Source: Oscillibacter sp. (GTDB taxonomy: Bacteria; Bacillota; Clostridia; Oscillospirales; Oscillospiraceae). Taken from it: 59,173 nucleotides of DNA. Positions 49,772 through 57,094 of this stretch are shown piece after piece. The stretch is from positions 1-59,173 of the forward strand of contig JAAVZX010000015.1 of assembly GCA_022791875.1 (NCBI GenBank). Reading direction: 5' to 3'. Position numbers and translations under genes: made by a program. Position 1 is the stretch's first letter, and each line of letters begins with the position of its first letter. The notes beneath the pieces were generated by a model. The model was given only the letters and a program-made list of their open reading frames with translations. It did not search any database and was not told the origin of the DNA.

Positions 49772-51013
49772 ATGGAACGACGCAGAGTGGTTATCACTGG
49801 TTTGGGGGCGGTTACGCCCCTGGGGCTGACGGCTCCGGAGAGCTGGCAGGCCGTGCGGGACGGCGTGTGCGGTATTGGGCCCATTACGCGCTATGACCCC
49901 GCGGGGCTGAAAGTCCAGCTGGCCGCGGAGGTGAAGGGCTTCGACCCCGACGCCCTCTTCGGCAGGCAGGAGGCAAAGCGCATGGGACGCTTTACCCAGT
50001 TCGCCCTGGCAGCCTCCCGGGAGGCCCTGGCCGACGCGGGCTTCCGCAGCGAAGACGCCGACCCCCGCCGCTGCGGCGTGATTGTCTCCAGCGGCATCGG
50101 CGGCATCTCCATCACCGAGGAGGAGCACGACCGGGGCCTGGCCCGGGGCTGGGACCGCGTCTCCCCCTTCTTCATCCCCACCGGGATCTGCAACATGGGC
50201 GCGGGCCGTGTGGCCATCGACGCGGGCTTCCAGGGCATGTGTACCTGCCCCGTCACCGCCTGCGCCGGAGGTACCAACGCCGTGGGCGACGCCTTCCGCT
50301 ACATCCGGGACGGCTACGCCGAGGTCATGCTCTGCGGCGGCGCGGAGGCGGCTCTGACCCCCCTGGCCGTGGGCGGCTTCACATCGATGAAGGCCCTCTC
50401 CCAGAGCACGGACCCCAGCCGTGCCTCCATCCCCTTTGACGCGGAGCGGAACGGCTTCGTCATGGGCGAGGGCGCGGGCATCCTCCTTCTGGAGGAGCTG
50501 GACCACGCCCTGGCCCGAAACGCGAAAATCTACGCCGAGATCACCGGCTACGGCGTCACCTGCGACGCCTACCACATGACGGCCCCCCGCCCCGACGGCA
50601 GCGGCGGTGCGGAGGCCATGGCCCAGGCCCTCCGGGACGGCAATGCGAAGCCGGAGGATGTCGGCTACATCAATGCCCACGGCACCTCCACCCATCTGAA
50701 CGACGCGGGCGAAACCGCCGCCATCAAGACCGTCTTCGGCGACCACGCCAAAACCCTGGCGGTGAGCTCCACCAAGTCCATGACGGGCCACATGCTGGGC
50801 GCGGCGGGGGCGGTCGAGGCGATTTTCACCGCCCTGGCCCTCCGCGACGGCTTCCTCCCCGCCACTATCAACTACCAGGTCCCGGACCCGGAGTGCGACC
50901 TGGACGTAGTGCCCAACCAGGGCCGCGCGGAGGATGTCAGGTACGCGCTGTCCAACTCCCTGGGCTTTGGCGGGCATAACGGGAGTATTCTATTCAGGAA
51001 ATGGGAGGCGTAA
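49772..51013 (+). CDS. fabF: 3-oxoacyl-ACP synthase II
   Basis: The 413-residue elongating condensing enzyme joins acyl-ACP with malonyl-ACP. The Cys-His-His triad is visible: PVTACAGGTNAVGDAF (Cys), NAHGTSTHLNDAGET (His) and GHMLGAAGAVEAIF (His). The N-terminus MERRRVVITGLGAVTPLG is typical. The ribosome binding site is modest (GAGG, 10 nt away). It precedes fabZ by 2 bp. Confidence 0.97.
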   Translation: MERRRVVITGLGAVTPLGLTAPESWQAVRDGVCGIGPITRYDPAGLKVQLAAEVKGFDPDALFGRQEAKRMGRFTQFALAASREALADAGFRSEDADPRRCGVIVSSGIGGISITEEEHDRGLARGWDRVSPFFIPTGICNMGAGRVAIDAGFQGMCTCPVTACAGGTNAVGDAFRYIRDGYAEVMLCGGAEAALTPLAVGGFTSMKALSQSTDPSRASIPFDAERNGFVMGEGAGILLLEELDHALARNAKIYAEITGYGVTCDAYHMTAPRPDGSGGAEAMAQALRDGNAKPEDVGYINAHGTSTHLNDAGETAAIKTVFGDHAKTLAVSSTKSMTGHMLGAAGAVEAIFTALALRDGFLPATINYQVPDPECDLDVVPNQGRAEDVRYALSNSLGFGGHNGSILFRKWEA

Positions 51014-51015
51014 CC

Positions 51016-51447
51016 ATGGGAATGCAGTATGATTCTGATCAAATTGCGAAGATCCTGCCCCACCGGTATCCGTTCGCGCTGGTAGACCGGATTGTGGACG
51101 GCGAAGAGGGCCAGTGGGCGAAGGGGATCAAGTGCGTGACGGTGAACGAGCCCTTTTTCCAGGGCCACTTCCCCCAGAAGCACATGATGCCCGGCGTTCT
51201 GATGATCGAGGCCATGGCCCAGGTAGGGGGCGTAGCGATTCTGTCCCTCCCGGAGAACGAGGGCAAGCTGGCCGTCCTGGGCCGCGTAAAGGATGCCCGC
51301 TTCAAGCGTCAGGTCACCCCCGGCGACGTCCTGGAGATCGAGTGCCATCTGACAAAGCGCCGGGGCCCCATCGGCGTAGGAGAATGCACAGCAAAGGTGA
51401 ACGGAGAAGAAGCATCCACAGCAGAGATAACGTTTGCGATCATATAA
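51016..51447 (+). CDS. fabZ: 3-hydroxyacyl-ACP dehydratase
   Basis: The 143-residue hot-dog-fold enzyme removes water from 3-hydroxyacyl-ACP. It has ILPHRYPFALVDRI and the active-site helix GHFPQKHMMPGVLMIEAMAQ (His in GHFP, Glu in IEAMAQ). The start at 51016 has GGAGG at 7 bp; the ATG at 51001 lies within fabF and lacks a site. It ends the FAS operon before repeat copy D. Confidence 0.96.
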   Translation: MGMQYDSDQIAKILPHRYPFALVDRIVDGEEGQWAKGIKCVTVNEPFFQGHFPQKHMMPGVLMIEAMAQVGGVAILSLPENEGKLAVLGRVKDARFKRQVTPGDVLEIECHLTKRRGPIGVGECTAKVNGEEASTAEITFAII

Positions 51448-51449
51448 AT

Positions 51450-51524
51450 GATCTGCCAGGGTCTAGGGAGGCGCACGCCTCCCTGGTGGGAGTCCAGAGG
51501 GCAAAGCCCTCTGGCCGCCGGAGG
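51450..51524 (-). repeat. Dispersed double-hairpin repeat, copy D
   Basis: An inverted-orientation copy of the element at 20813, starting 3 bp after the fabZ stop, with both palindromes intact. Its position right at the end of the FAS operon, as in copy A, suggests a role as mRNA 3' end or terminator-like element. Confidence 0.8.
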
Positions 51525-51549
51525 CACAAAAAACCACAAAAAACGACAG

Positions 51550-51578
51550 TTGCCCTTTTTCTGCGGGTTTGCTATAAT
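51550..51578 (+). promoter_or_regulatory. Promoter of the MarR-family gene
   Basis: TTGCCC (51550-51555), a 17-bp spacer and a perfect TATAAT (51573-51578), with GGGAGGGG shortly after as ribosome binding site for 51601. The regulator is thus transcribed on its own. Confidence 0.75.
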
Positions 51579-51600
51579 TACGTAGGGAGGGGATTCGGGT

Positions 51601-52092
51601 ATGAGACTGGAACAGGCTTTTTTTAAAGTGTATACGAAATTCAAGCTGCATTTTTATCAGGAGATTTTCCGGCGTTTCCAGGACCGGGAGGCGAGTTTGA
51701 CGACGGTGGAGACTTTTTGTATGGAGTCGATTCAGGCTTTGGGGAGTCCGACTGTGAATGAATTCGCTAACTTTATGTGTATCTCGTCGCCGAACGCGGC
51801 CTATAAGGTGAACAGTCTGGTGAAGAAGGGGTACATCCGGAAGGTGCAGTCGCCGGACGACCGGCGGGAGTACCATCTGGAGCTGACGCAGAAGTATATC
51901 GACTACTACAATGTGTCCAGCGACTATCTGAAAACGGTCATGGAACGGGTTTCGGCGCGGTTCAGTCCGGAGGACTGCGCGAAGCTGGAGGAAATGCTTG
52001 TGATTGTAGGGCGGGAGCTGATGCCGGAGGTGCGTCTGCCCGGGGAACCGGGAGAGCCCGCCTCCGGAGACGCTTCCGGCCAAGGGGCATAA
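51601..52092 (+). CDS. MarR-family transcriptional regulator, possible fatty-acid regulator
   Basis: This 163-residue winged-helix protein has the helix-turn-helix line SPTVNEFANFMCISSPNAAYKVNSLVKKGYI and the wing QSPDDRREYHLELTQKY, hallmarks of MarR. The C-terminal tail is Pro/Gly-rich and likely disordered. Its place after fabZ parallels FabT, which represses fab genes in other Firmicutes, so it is a candidate regulator of the cluster, perhaps through the inverted repeat at 40571. FabT usually precedes the cluster and binds a known box that I do not see, so the role is inference. Codon use is less GC-biased than in the fab genes. Confidence 0.85.
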   Translation: MRLEQAFFKVYTKFKLHFYQEIFRRFQDREASLTTVETFCMESIQALGSPTVNEFANFMCISSPNAAYKVNSLVKKGYIRKVQSPDDRREYHLELTQKYIDYYNVSSDYLKTVMERVSARFSPEDCAKLEEMLVIVGRELMPEVRLPGEPGEPASGDASGQGA

Positions 52093-52133
52093 AAAAGCCA
52101 TGGGGCGGAACTGCTTCTGCCCCATGGCTTTTT
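52092..52133. terminator. Bidirectional terminator between the MarR gene and the micro-protein gene
   Basis: AAAAAGCCATGGGGC (52092-52106) pairs with GCCCCATGGCTTTTT (52119-52133), a 15-bp perfect stem with T runs on both strands. It serves the plus-strand MarR gene and the minus-strand small gene at 52145. Confidence 0.9.
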
Positions 52134-52144
52134 ATCAGGCCGCT

Positions 52145-52258
52145 TTACTTGCGGTTTTCCTTCTGATTGCGCTCGTTCTGGCCGTTCTGCTGATTCTGGC
52201 TGCGCTCGTTCTGGCTGCGGTTCTGGTTGTTCTGATTGTTCTCACGATTGTTCTGCAT
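52145..52258 (-). CDS. 37-residue Asn/Gln/Arg-rich micro-protein
   Basis: ATG 52258 follows a strong GAGGAGGTG site. The frame encodes MQNNRENNQNNQNRSQNERS and a similar remainder ending NQKENRK, then stops at 52145 beside a strong terminator. Composition is almost only Asn, Gln, Arg, Glu, Ser and Lys: disordered and hydrophilic. Such small proteins in spore formers can be spore-associated, and a sequence like a sporulation promoter (GCATA and CACAATA) lies upstream, but both points are speculative. The opposite strand shows a Leu/Val-rich frame that is its shadow. Confidence 0.65.
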   Translation of the reverse strand: MQNNRENNQNNQNRSQNERSQNQQNGQNERNQKENRK

Positions 52259-52359
52259 CAAGGACACCTCCTCTCGACTCTCAATGAGCACAGCCCTATT
52301 GTGGCCCCTGACGCGGAAAATATGCGCAGGTGAAAAATTTTTTTTGACGGAGGTGCGGG

Positions 52360-52770
52360 ATGTCCGGTAAAAGCGGGGCGTGCGGAATGACGTGGCGGGA
52401 GGAGCGGCTTTGGGCAGAGGTCCGGGCTCTGGGGTACCCGTATGATGATTTTACGGCCCTGGACCAGTGCGGGGACGCGCTGGGGGAGCGGGTGCTGCTG
52501 GCGGTGCTGGAGTGGGCGTGCTATGGTCAGAACGTGCAGGGGATCGAGATGGGGCGCGGGAAGCTGGCGGAGGCGCCCAGGGCGTGGCTGGCGGCGCATA
52601 TCGTTAGTACGGTGCGGCGCGGGTTCGAGTACGGGGACGATTGGAACTTCCGGCGTCTGCTGGAGGCGGCGGAGCGGACGGTCCCGGAGGCGCTGGGGGA
52701 ACTGCTGGCGCTGAATAAGGGGAGCGGGGCCCCGGATATTCTGGATGTGTTGGGGGATTATTTGGGGTGA
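52360..52770 (+). CDS. Hypothetical protein, 136 residues
   Basis: ATG 52360 follows GGAGGTG. The soluble, mostly helical product (MSGKSGACGMTWREERLWAE) has many Trp and Leu/Ala residues and ends in PDILDVLGDYLG. No domain is recognised. It lies alone between the micro-protein and tRNA-Leu with no obvious terminator after it. G-rich codon usage matches the host backbone rather than the accessory region. Confidence 0.65.
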   Translation: MSGKSGACGMTWREERLWAEVRALGYPYDDFTALDQCGDALGERVLLAVLEWACYGQNVQGIEMGRGKLAEAPRAWLAAHIVSTVRRGFEYGDDWNFRRLLEAAERTVPEALGELLALNKGSGAPDILDVLGDYLG

Positions 52771-52814
52771 TTCCGGGGGCTGGAATGGGGCGGCTTATTT
52801 TTTGAAAATGGGGC

Positions 52815-52843
52815 TTGAATTTTGGGTCGGGGTGTTGTATAAT
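52815..52843 (+). promoter_or_regulatory. Promoter of tRNA-Leu
   Basis: TTGAAT (52815-52820), a 17-bp spacer and TATAAT (52838-52843), ending 12 bp before the tRNA 5' end. Confidence 0.75.
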
Positions 52844-52854
52844 ACGGTAGGTAT

Positions 52855-52941
52855 GCCGGTGTGATGGAATTGGTAGACGTAGCGGATTCAAAATCCGCCG
52901 CTGGCGACAGCGTGTGGGTTCGAGTCCCACCACCGGCACCA
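52855..52941 (+). tRNA. tRNA-Leu (anticodon CAA)
   Basis: An 87-nt cloverleaf including encoded CCA. The acceptor stem is GCCGGTG/CACCGGC, the D-arm contains TGGTAGA, the anticodon stem GCGGA/TCCGC holds a TTCAAAA loop giving CAA, the long variable arm CGCTGGCGACAGCG is the class II hallmark, and the T-arm is GTGGGTTCGAGTCCCAC. It decodes UUG. It marks the border between the GC-rich backbone and the accessory region. Confidence 0.97.
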
Positions 52942-52948
52942 AACCCAT

Positions 52949-52990
52949 ATAATCCGAACCTGTTTCCGATAGGAGATGGGTTCGGATTAT
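52949..52990 (+). terminator. Terminator after tRNA-Leu
   Basis: ATAATCCGAACC (52949-52960) pairs with GGTTCGGATTAT (52979-52990), followed by TGGTTTTCTTT. It lies 8 bp after the tRNA CCA end. Confidence 0.75.
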
Positions 52991-53093
52991 TGGTTTTCTT
53001 TGAGGGATTTGAGCGCACCCATTTCAAAAACGGGCTGGAGCGGAAGGCGACCTCCAAGCCGAGAGGGCCGCGAAAAAAGAAATAGACAGGGCC

Positions 53094-53130
53094 AGGGCGG
53101 GCGCAACCGTTTTTATGGTGCGTCCGCCCT
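53094..53130 (-). terminator. Hairpin after the 54-residue minus-strand gene
   Basis: AGGGCGGGCGCAACC and GGTGCGTCCGCCCT pair with one bulge around TTTTTAT. It lies 8 bp beyond the stop of the small gene at 53139-53303. The T tract is weak, so the call rests on stem and position. Confidence 0.5.
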
Positions 53131-53138
53131 GATTATGT

Positions 53139-53303
53139 TCAGCTGTTCTGCTTGGTCTCCTGCCGCTTCTTCCACTCCGCAAATTCTCGCTGACCTTCCA
53201 TGCTCTCGTAGAAAGCGAGAATGTCGGGCAGGATGCAGCGGGCAATGGCCTCAATCTGGTGCTGGGGAATGCCGGTGTTATTGATAGGGTCCTTTTTTGC
53301 CAA
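53139..53303 (-). CDS. 54-residue mobile-element-associated protein, TTG start
   Basis: TTG at 53303 follows GGAGG at 7 bp and opens AKKDPINNTGIPQHQIEAIA, continuing RCILPDILAFYESMEGQREF and a basic tail ending KQNS. No ATG is available in this frame. A decayed relative lies on the plus strand at 58993-59091 (DIQAYFEREEWQREYAGW), so this is a recurrent small protein of the accessory region, probably from conjugative or transposable elements. Function unknown. A promoter is present at 53487-53515. Confidence 0.6.
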   Translation of the reverse strand: MAKKDPINNTGIPQHQIEAIARCILPDILAFYESMEGQREFAEWKKRQETKQNS

Positions 53304-53635
53304 ATATCGTCCTCCATATTCTTTGTTCAGAATGATGAAGGTGCATCTTCCTTGCCTTTCGTGTACTTTGAAAACTGTCAGCTATGTTTGGCTCGTCGGA
53401 TAGCTTGTCCCCCTCTCTCAAATGGAAAATTGTATATTGCCGCAACGAAAACCGCAAGCGCAGGCGGTTCTCTCATCCATGTGAATAGTGTACCGGATTG
53501 CGGACACCCCGTCAAGGGGAAGAAAGTCGAACCGCAATAGAAAAAGTAAGGGGTCAAAACCCTCGTACCACGGGCGTTCCAGCGGCCAAATTTGACGCTG
53601 CCGTATGATTTCCTTCGAAGGCTCAAAAACGGGAG
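53304..53635. other. Gap with a minus-strand promoter and a possible short leader ORF
   Basis: On the minus strand a promoter (53487-53515) reads into a 20-codon frame at 53480-53418 (MDERTACACGFRCGN start), with three Cys residues, ahead of the 54-residue gene. A plus-strand frame at about 53406-53540 (GKLYIAATKTASAGGSLIHV) has no ribosome binding site and may be a gene relic. Nothing else is supported. Confidence 0.4.
53487..53515 (-). promoter_or_regulatory. Promoter for the 54-residue gene
   Basis: The minus strand has TTGACG (53515-53510), a 17-bp spacer and TACACT (53492-53487). Transcription would start at about 53480, exactly at the ATG of the short leader frame, making that frame practically leaderless. 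Confidence 0.65.
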
Positions 53636-54583
53636 TTACTTTTTCTGCTGCTCTGGGCCAAAGGTACATCTGCTTTTAATTTCTATCTGTTGATTTTGAT
53701 AAAGCGAATTATTCAGCAGCTCCGCATTATCGCCAACAAACGCTTTTGCGGCCTCCTGATCGTCCTGGAGCAGCCACAGAAACCATGCGGTCACATAGCC
53801 GTCCGCTGAATACAGCATCTTTCCGTGGTCCATGCCAGGACGGAGGGCCGTGATCGTGTCCGCTGGGATGACGTCGGATAGCTCCCTCACACCCTCCGGA
53901 GTGATCACGTCATTCTCCGACGCAGCCAGAATCAGGGTAGGAACGGACATTTTGCCGGGGTCGTAGTTCAGCCCGATTGCAACAGCCACATCCAGCTGGG
54001 TGGGTGACAGGCTGACAGCGCAGGTGAACATAGTTCCGTGGGGCTGTTCGCTGACAGCGTTGAATACGGCCACGCTGCCCTGAGAGTGACCGGAAATTCC
54101 GATGTGTTTGGTGTCCACCTTCTGATAAAATACGCTGTCCTGGTCGCTGTTCTGCTCCAGCAGCCAGACCAGAGTGGCCTCGGCAGAGGCTCCGGTGCAG
54201 GTACTGGGGTCCTCATTGCCCAGTACGATAAAGCCCCAGGAGGCCAGGTGCTTGAACAGCGCCTTGTACCTGGAAGCGCCCACCCCTGTTCCGTTGGCGA
54301 ACACCACCACGGGCCAGGGAGCCTCTCCCTGCTCCAATTCGGCGGGGTAGAACGCCTCAAATTTTTTCCAATCCCCAGGGGCCTCCACCTCGGTGTACTT
54401 CACTTCATGAGCGCCCATGGACAAGTATTTGGTCTCAATCTCTCCGCCCGTCTCCACGGTTTTTGTGTAGTTCTTGGGGCACATTGGGGCGGTAAACATA
54501 CAGAATATGAAAAAAGCGATCAGGGCGATGAGGATCAGCAGGACGAGTCCCACAACTTTTAGGGTTTTCAATACCAGCCTCAT
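53636..54583 (-). CDS. Membrane-anchored alpha/beta hydrolase (dienelactone hydrolase/chlorophyllase-like)
   Basis: This 315-residue protein has an N-terminal membrane anchor (VVGLVLLILIALIAFFIFCM) and an outer alpha/beta-hydrolase domain. It shows PVVVFANGTGVGASRY (oxyanion region), the nucleophile elbow GISGHSQGSVA, an acid in LAASENDVITPE, and MDHGKM carrying the catalytic His. Similar proteins cleave esters, and the substrate here is unknown. It lies 13 bp downstream of another hydrolase in the same operon. GC content is lower than in the backbone genes, consistent with horizontal transfer. Confidence 0.8.
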   Translation of the reverse strand: MRLVLKTLKVVGLVLLILIALIAFFIFCMFTAPMCPKNYTKTVETGGEIETKYLSMGAHEVKYTEVEAPGDWKKFEAFYPAELEQGEAPWPVVVFANGTGVGASRYKALFKHLASWGFIVLGNEDPSTCTGASAEATLVWLLEQNSDQDSVFYQKVDTKHIGISGHSQGSVAVFNAVSEQPHGTMFTCAVSLSPTQLDVAVAIGLNYDPGKMSVPTLILAASENDVITPEGVRELSDVIPADTITALRPGMDHGKMLYSADGYVTAWFLWLLQDDQEAAKAFVGDNAELLNNSLYQNQQIEIKSRCTFGPEQQKK

Positions 54584-54596
54584 AATATCTCAAACC

Positions 54597-55598
54597 TCAT
54601 TTCACTGGCATATATTTGTCCAGATATTCCTCAACGGCCTCCATCCACTGCTTGTAGAGCGCATGGTCGTTCTGTAATCCGTGGCCGGAGTGGGGCATCT
54701 CAAAATATTTGGAGTCCACACCGTTTTCTTCCAGCGCCGCCTTCAGCCGAAGGGATGCCTTGAAAGGCTGCACCCGGTCATAAGTTCCATAGGCGACAAC
54801 GGTGGGCGGGGCATCCGGCGTGATCCACTCAGAGGCGGAAATGGGGTTCATTTTCTCCAGATAGGAGCCGTCCTTGATTTCCTCCACCGAAAGCATCTCG
54901 CCCAGCATGGCACTGAAAATGCCCGCCGCCCCCTGATAGCTCTCCTCTGTCTCCCGGTCAAAACCGTAGTTGTCCCAGTCCTCCCGGCGGAAACAGGACG
55001 GCCCCACCGCGCCGAAGGTCATTTTCACGGGAACAGGGGACTGACCGGCATCCCGATAGGTATAGATCATAGCCAAGGCATGACCCGCCGAGCCGCCGGA
55101 GATAGCCATGCTGTCAATATGGTAGCCCTCCTTTTCCGCCGCCTCGATCACCTTGGGGATGGCGTCCCTGATTTCCTCCGATTGGGTCAGCACGCTGGCG
55201 CCGTTGGTTGCGCCGCCCTCCAGCTCCGCGAACAGGGTGTAGTTGATGCCCGCCGCCACATAGCCCTTTTTGCACAGCCAGGAGAGCATCTCCACATCTC
55301 CGCTTTTGTCCCCAGAGGTGAAGCCCCCAGCGTGGAGGTAGACCACCAGACCGTAGCTCTCTTTCCCGCTGTCGGCAGGCAGATACAGGTCGAACTTGTT
55401 GGCATCTCCGTCCCCATAGGGCAAATCGACCATGAGTGTCCCCAGCTCGTCGTTCCACGCCACGCTATATTCCTTTGTCCACCTTGGCTGGATTGCGAAT
55501 TTGGAAGCAACCCCGGCCCCAAACGCCAGAACGAAAACAAGGATACCCATCCAGATCGGCACAGTCCTCACCCTCTTTTCTTTTGCGGCCTTTCTCAT
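54597..55598 (-). CDS. Membrane-anchored esterase/lipase of the HAGG (carboxylesterase-like) type
   Basis: The start is ATG 55598 with GGAGGG upstream; the longer frame to 55913 overlaps a small gene. The 333-residue product has a membrane anchor (TVPIWMGILVFVLAFGAGVA) and an esterase domain with VVYLHAGGFTSGDKSG (oxyanion hole), SMAISGGSAGHALA (Ser nucleophile), VAYGTYDRVQPF (acid) and PHSGHGLQND (His). It resembles hormone-sensitive-lipase or acetyl-esterase families. It overlaps the 44-residue membrane gene upstream and precedes a second hydrolase, so the three form one operon. Confidence 0.82.
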   Translation of the reverse strand: MRKAAKEKRVRTVPIWMGILVFVLAFGAGVASKFAIQPRWTKEYSVAWNDELGTLMVDLPYGDGDANKFDLYLPADSGKESYGLVVYLHAGGFTSGDKSGDVEMLSWLCKKGYVAAGINYTLFAELEGGATNGASVLTQSEEIRDAIPKVIEAAEKEGYHIDSMAISGGSAGHALAMIYTYRDAGQSPVPVKMTFGAVGPSCFRREDWDNYGFDRETEESYQGAAGIFSAMLGEMLSVEEIKDGSYLEKMNPISASEWITPDAPPTVVAYGTYDRVQPFKASLRLKAALEENGVDSKYFEMPHSGHGLQNDHALYKQWMEAVEEYLDKYMPVK

Positions 55599-55729
55599 AA
55601 GAAATTCCCTCCAAACAGAGTCCCGCCGATCAGCAGGTTGATAACGGCCCGTACCGCCAGCCACCCTAGGACAAAGGCCACTACAGCGATGATAAGCAAT
55701 ATCAACAGCCGTTTCTGCGTCAATGTCAT
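55595..55729 (-). CDS. 44-residue single-span membrane protein
   Basis: ATG 55729 follows AAGGAGGGAG. It encodes MTLTQKRLLILLIIAVVAFV, then LGWLAVRAVINLLIGG and a short tail, and its TGA overlaps the esterase ATG (ATGA). The product is a small hydrophobic helix. Coupling to the esterase suggests a helper or stability role at the membrane. Confidence 0.65.
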   Translation of the reverse strand: MTLTQKRLLILLIIAVVAFVLGWLAVRAVINLLIGGTLFGGNFL

Positions 55730-55774
55730 GTGAAACTCCCTCCTTGACAGACTTTTTGTTGTATGCTATGATTT

Positions 55775-55806
55775 GTAACAACCGTAACAGCGGCACAAGT
55801 GTAACA
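55775..55806. promoter_or_regulatory. Three direct GTAACA repeats upstream of the hydrolase operon
   Basis: GTAACA occurs at 55775, 55784 and 55801 (spacings 9 and 17 bp) just upstream of the minus-strand operon. On the minus strand these read TGTTAC next to a weak promoter (CATACA at the -10 position). Direct repeats of this kind suggest a regulator binding site. The regulator is unknown. Confidence 0.4.
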
Positions 55807-55939
55807 GCGGAAAATAATCTTGTCAATGGGGGCAGTAAAAATGGAACAAAAGCCGAAAGTGGAGTGCAATACTGCCCGCCGAGGCTATCAGCAAAACGGG
55901 CAAACCTGCTCAATACCCCATACTCCCTCCCACGCTAAC

Positions 55940-56817
55940 CCCAGTTATAAGAAGCTGCAATTCAACCGTTATGCGGACGACTTTGTGGCGGGCATCATTG
56001 GTTCCTGCAAGGACGCGGAGCGGGTAAAGGCAGATATCCGGGATTTCCTTGCAACCCCTAAAGCTCACCCCGTCTGAGGAAAAGACCAAAATCACCCATT
56101 CCAGTGAGATGATTGATTACCTGGGATACCAGTTCACAGTGCACCGGAGCAGGGACACAAAACGGGAAAGTGGCGCTGTATGTGCCCCGCGATAAATGGG
56201 CTCAGAAGCTGAAAGAGTATCAGGCATTCAAAATCGTTGCGGGCAACGATGGCAAAGAGCGGCGGAAGCCGCTTCACCGAGGGAAACTTATGCACAAGGA
56301 CACAATTGCAATCATTAGCCAATTCAACGCAGAGATACAGTGCCTGTATAACTATTATTTTATGGCGGAAAATGCATCAGTGCTCAATAATTTCGCGTCC
56401 ATCATGAAAGGGAACTTCCTGAAAACACTGGCCGCCACAGGCAACACCTCCTGCAATAAAATCCGCAAAAAGTATGAACAGGACGGAGTAATTTCCATCC
56501 CTATGCGACCCAAAGCGGTCCAAAGCGTTGCGAGTTCTGCCATGATGGTTTTACAAAGAAATCGACCCTGCCTTCCCTGAACGCCGACATACTCTCGCAA
56601 TATGTGAAATATGCCAAGCCCAACAGTCGCAAGACGGCTGAAAGCTGGCGTTTGCGAGCTGTGCGGAGCGGAAACCAAGGAAATTCATATGCACTATGTA
56701 CGACGGTTGAAGGATTTGACGGGCAAGGACGATTTGGAGACGAAAATGATGCAAATGCGGCGCAAGTCTATCGCGCTGTGTCCAGAGTGCTACGTAAAAA
56801 CCAAACATGATAAATAA
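55940..56817 (+). pseudogene. Decayed group II intron reverse transcriptase/maturase
   Basis: Three frames hold successive pieces of one protein. The first has the RT active site QFNRYADDFVAG (55965-56000). The second shows the thumb/maturase X region (ALYVPRDKWAQKLKEYQAFK; NYYFMAENASVLNNFASIMK). The third has an HNH-like endonuclease (CELCGAETKEIHMHYVRRL, then CPECY). Frameshifts lie near 56060 and between 56500 and 56600. The N-terminal RT part and the 5' ribozyme half are missing, so the element cannot be mobile on its own. Confidence 0.85.
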
Positions 56818-56839
56818 TTCCCTGATTTATAGACAAATG

Positions 56840-56935
56840 GAGGGCCGAATACGCCGAGAGGTGTACGTCCGGTTCGGGAGGAGGTATCGCTGAGACTGCC
56901 CGCGAAAGCGGGTATGGCGCGGCGGTGCCTACTTT
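56840..56935 (+). ncRNA. Group II intron 3' end (domains V and VI)
   Basis: Directly after the maturase relic the sequence GAGGGCCGAATACGCCGAGA then GGTGTACGTCCGGTTCGGG has the length and the GTCCGGTTC ending of domain V, folding as a long hairpin with a GAGA loop. The next hairpin (CTGCCCGCGAAAGCGGGTAT) may be domain VI. The 5' domains are absent. Confidence 0.6.
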
Positions 56936-56958
56936 ATGAAAACGGAGGTAAAGTGACC

Positions 56959-57051
56959 ATGGCGACTAACAACACCTGGACAATGGCGTTCCAGATCTCG
57001 GAGGACAAATCGGAACCTTCTGATTTGGTCTCATATCAGCACCTTCTATAA
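56959..57051 (+). pseudogene. Truncated 30-codon reading frame after the intron
   Basis: GGAGGTAAAGTGACC precedes ATG 56959 and a frame MATNNTWTMAFQISEDKSEP, stopping at 57051 where the AT-rich recombinase region begins. It looks like the 5' end of a gene cut off by insertion of the integrase element. The product is not recognised. Confidence 0.35.
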
Positions 57052-57094
57052 ATCAGTACCTTAATAGAGATATTGTGATAGGTCAGCATTTTCT

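Noticed and set aside
52100-52333. Leu/Val-rich plus-strand membrane protein
   Set aside because: It is the complement of the Asn/Gln-rich micro-protein, has no ribosome binding site and begins inside a terminator stem.
52758-53085. Frames overlapping tRNA-Leu on both strands
   Set aside because: They read through the tRNA and its terminator; no credible starts.
53406-53540. Plus-strand small ORF GKLYIAATKTASAGGSLIHV
   Set aside because: No start signals, and it overlaps a minus-strand promoter and leader; kept only as a possible relic.
52855-57051. tRNA-Leu as attachment site of an integrated island
   Set aside because: I find no second copy of the tRNA 3' end downstream within the window, and the integrases are decayed. 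Integration at this tRNA cannot be shown.
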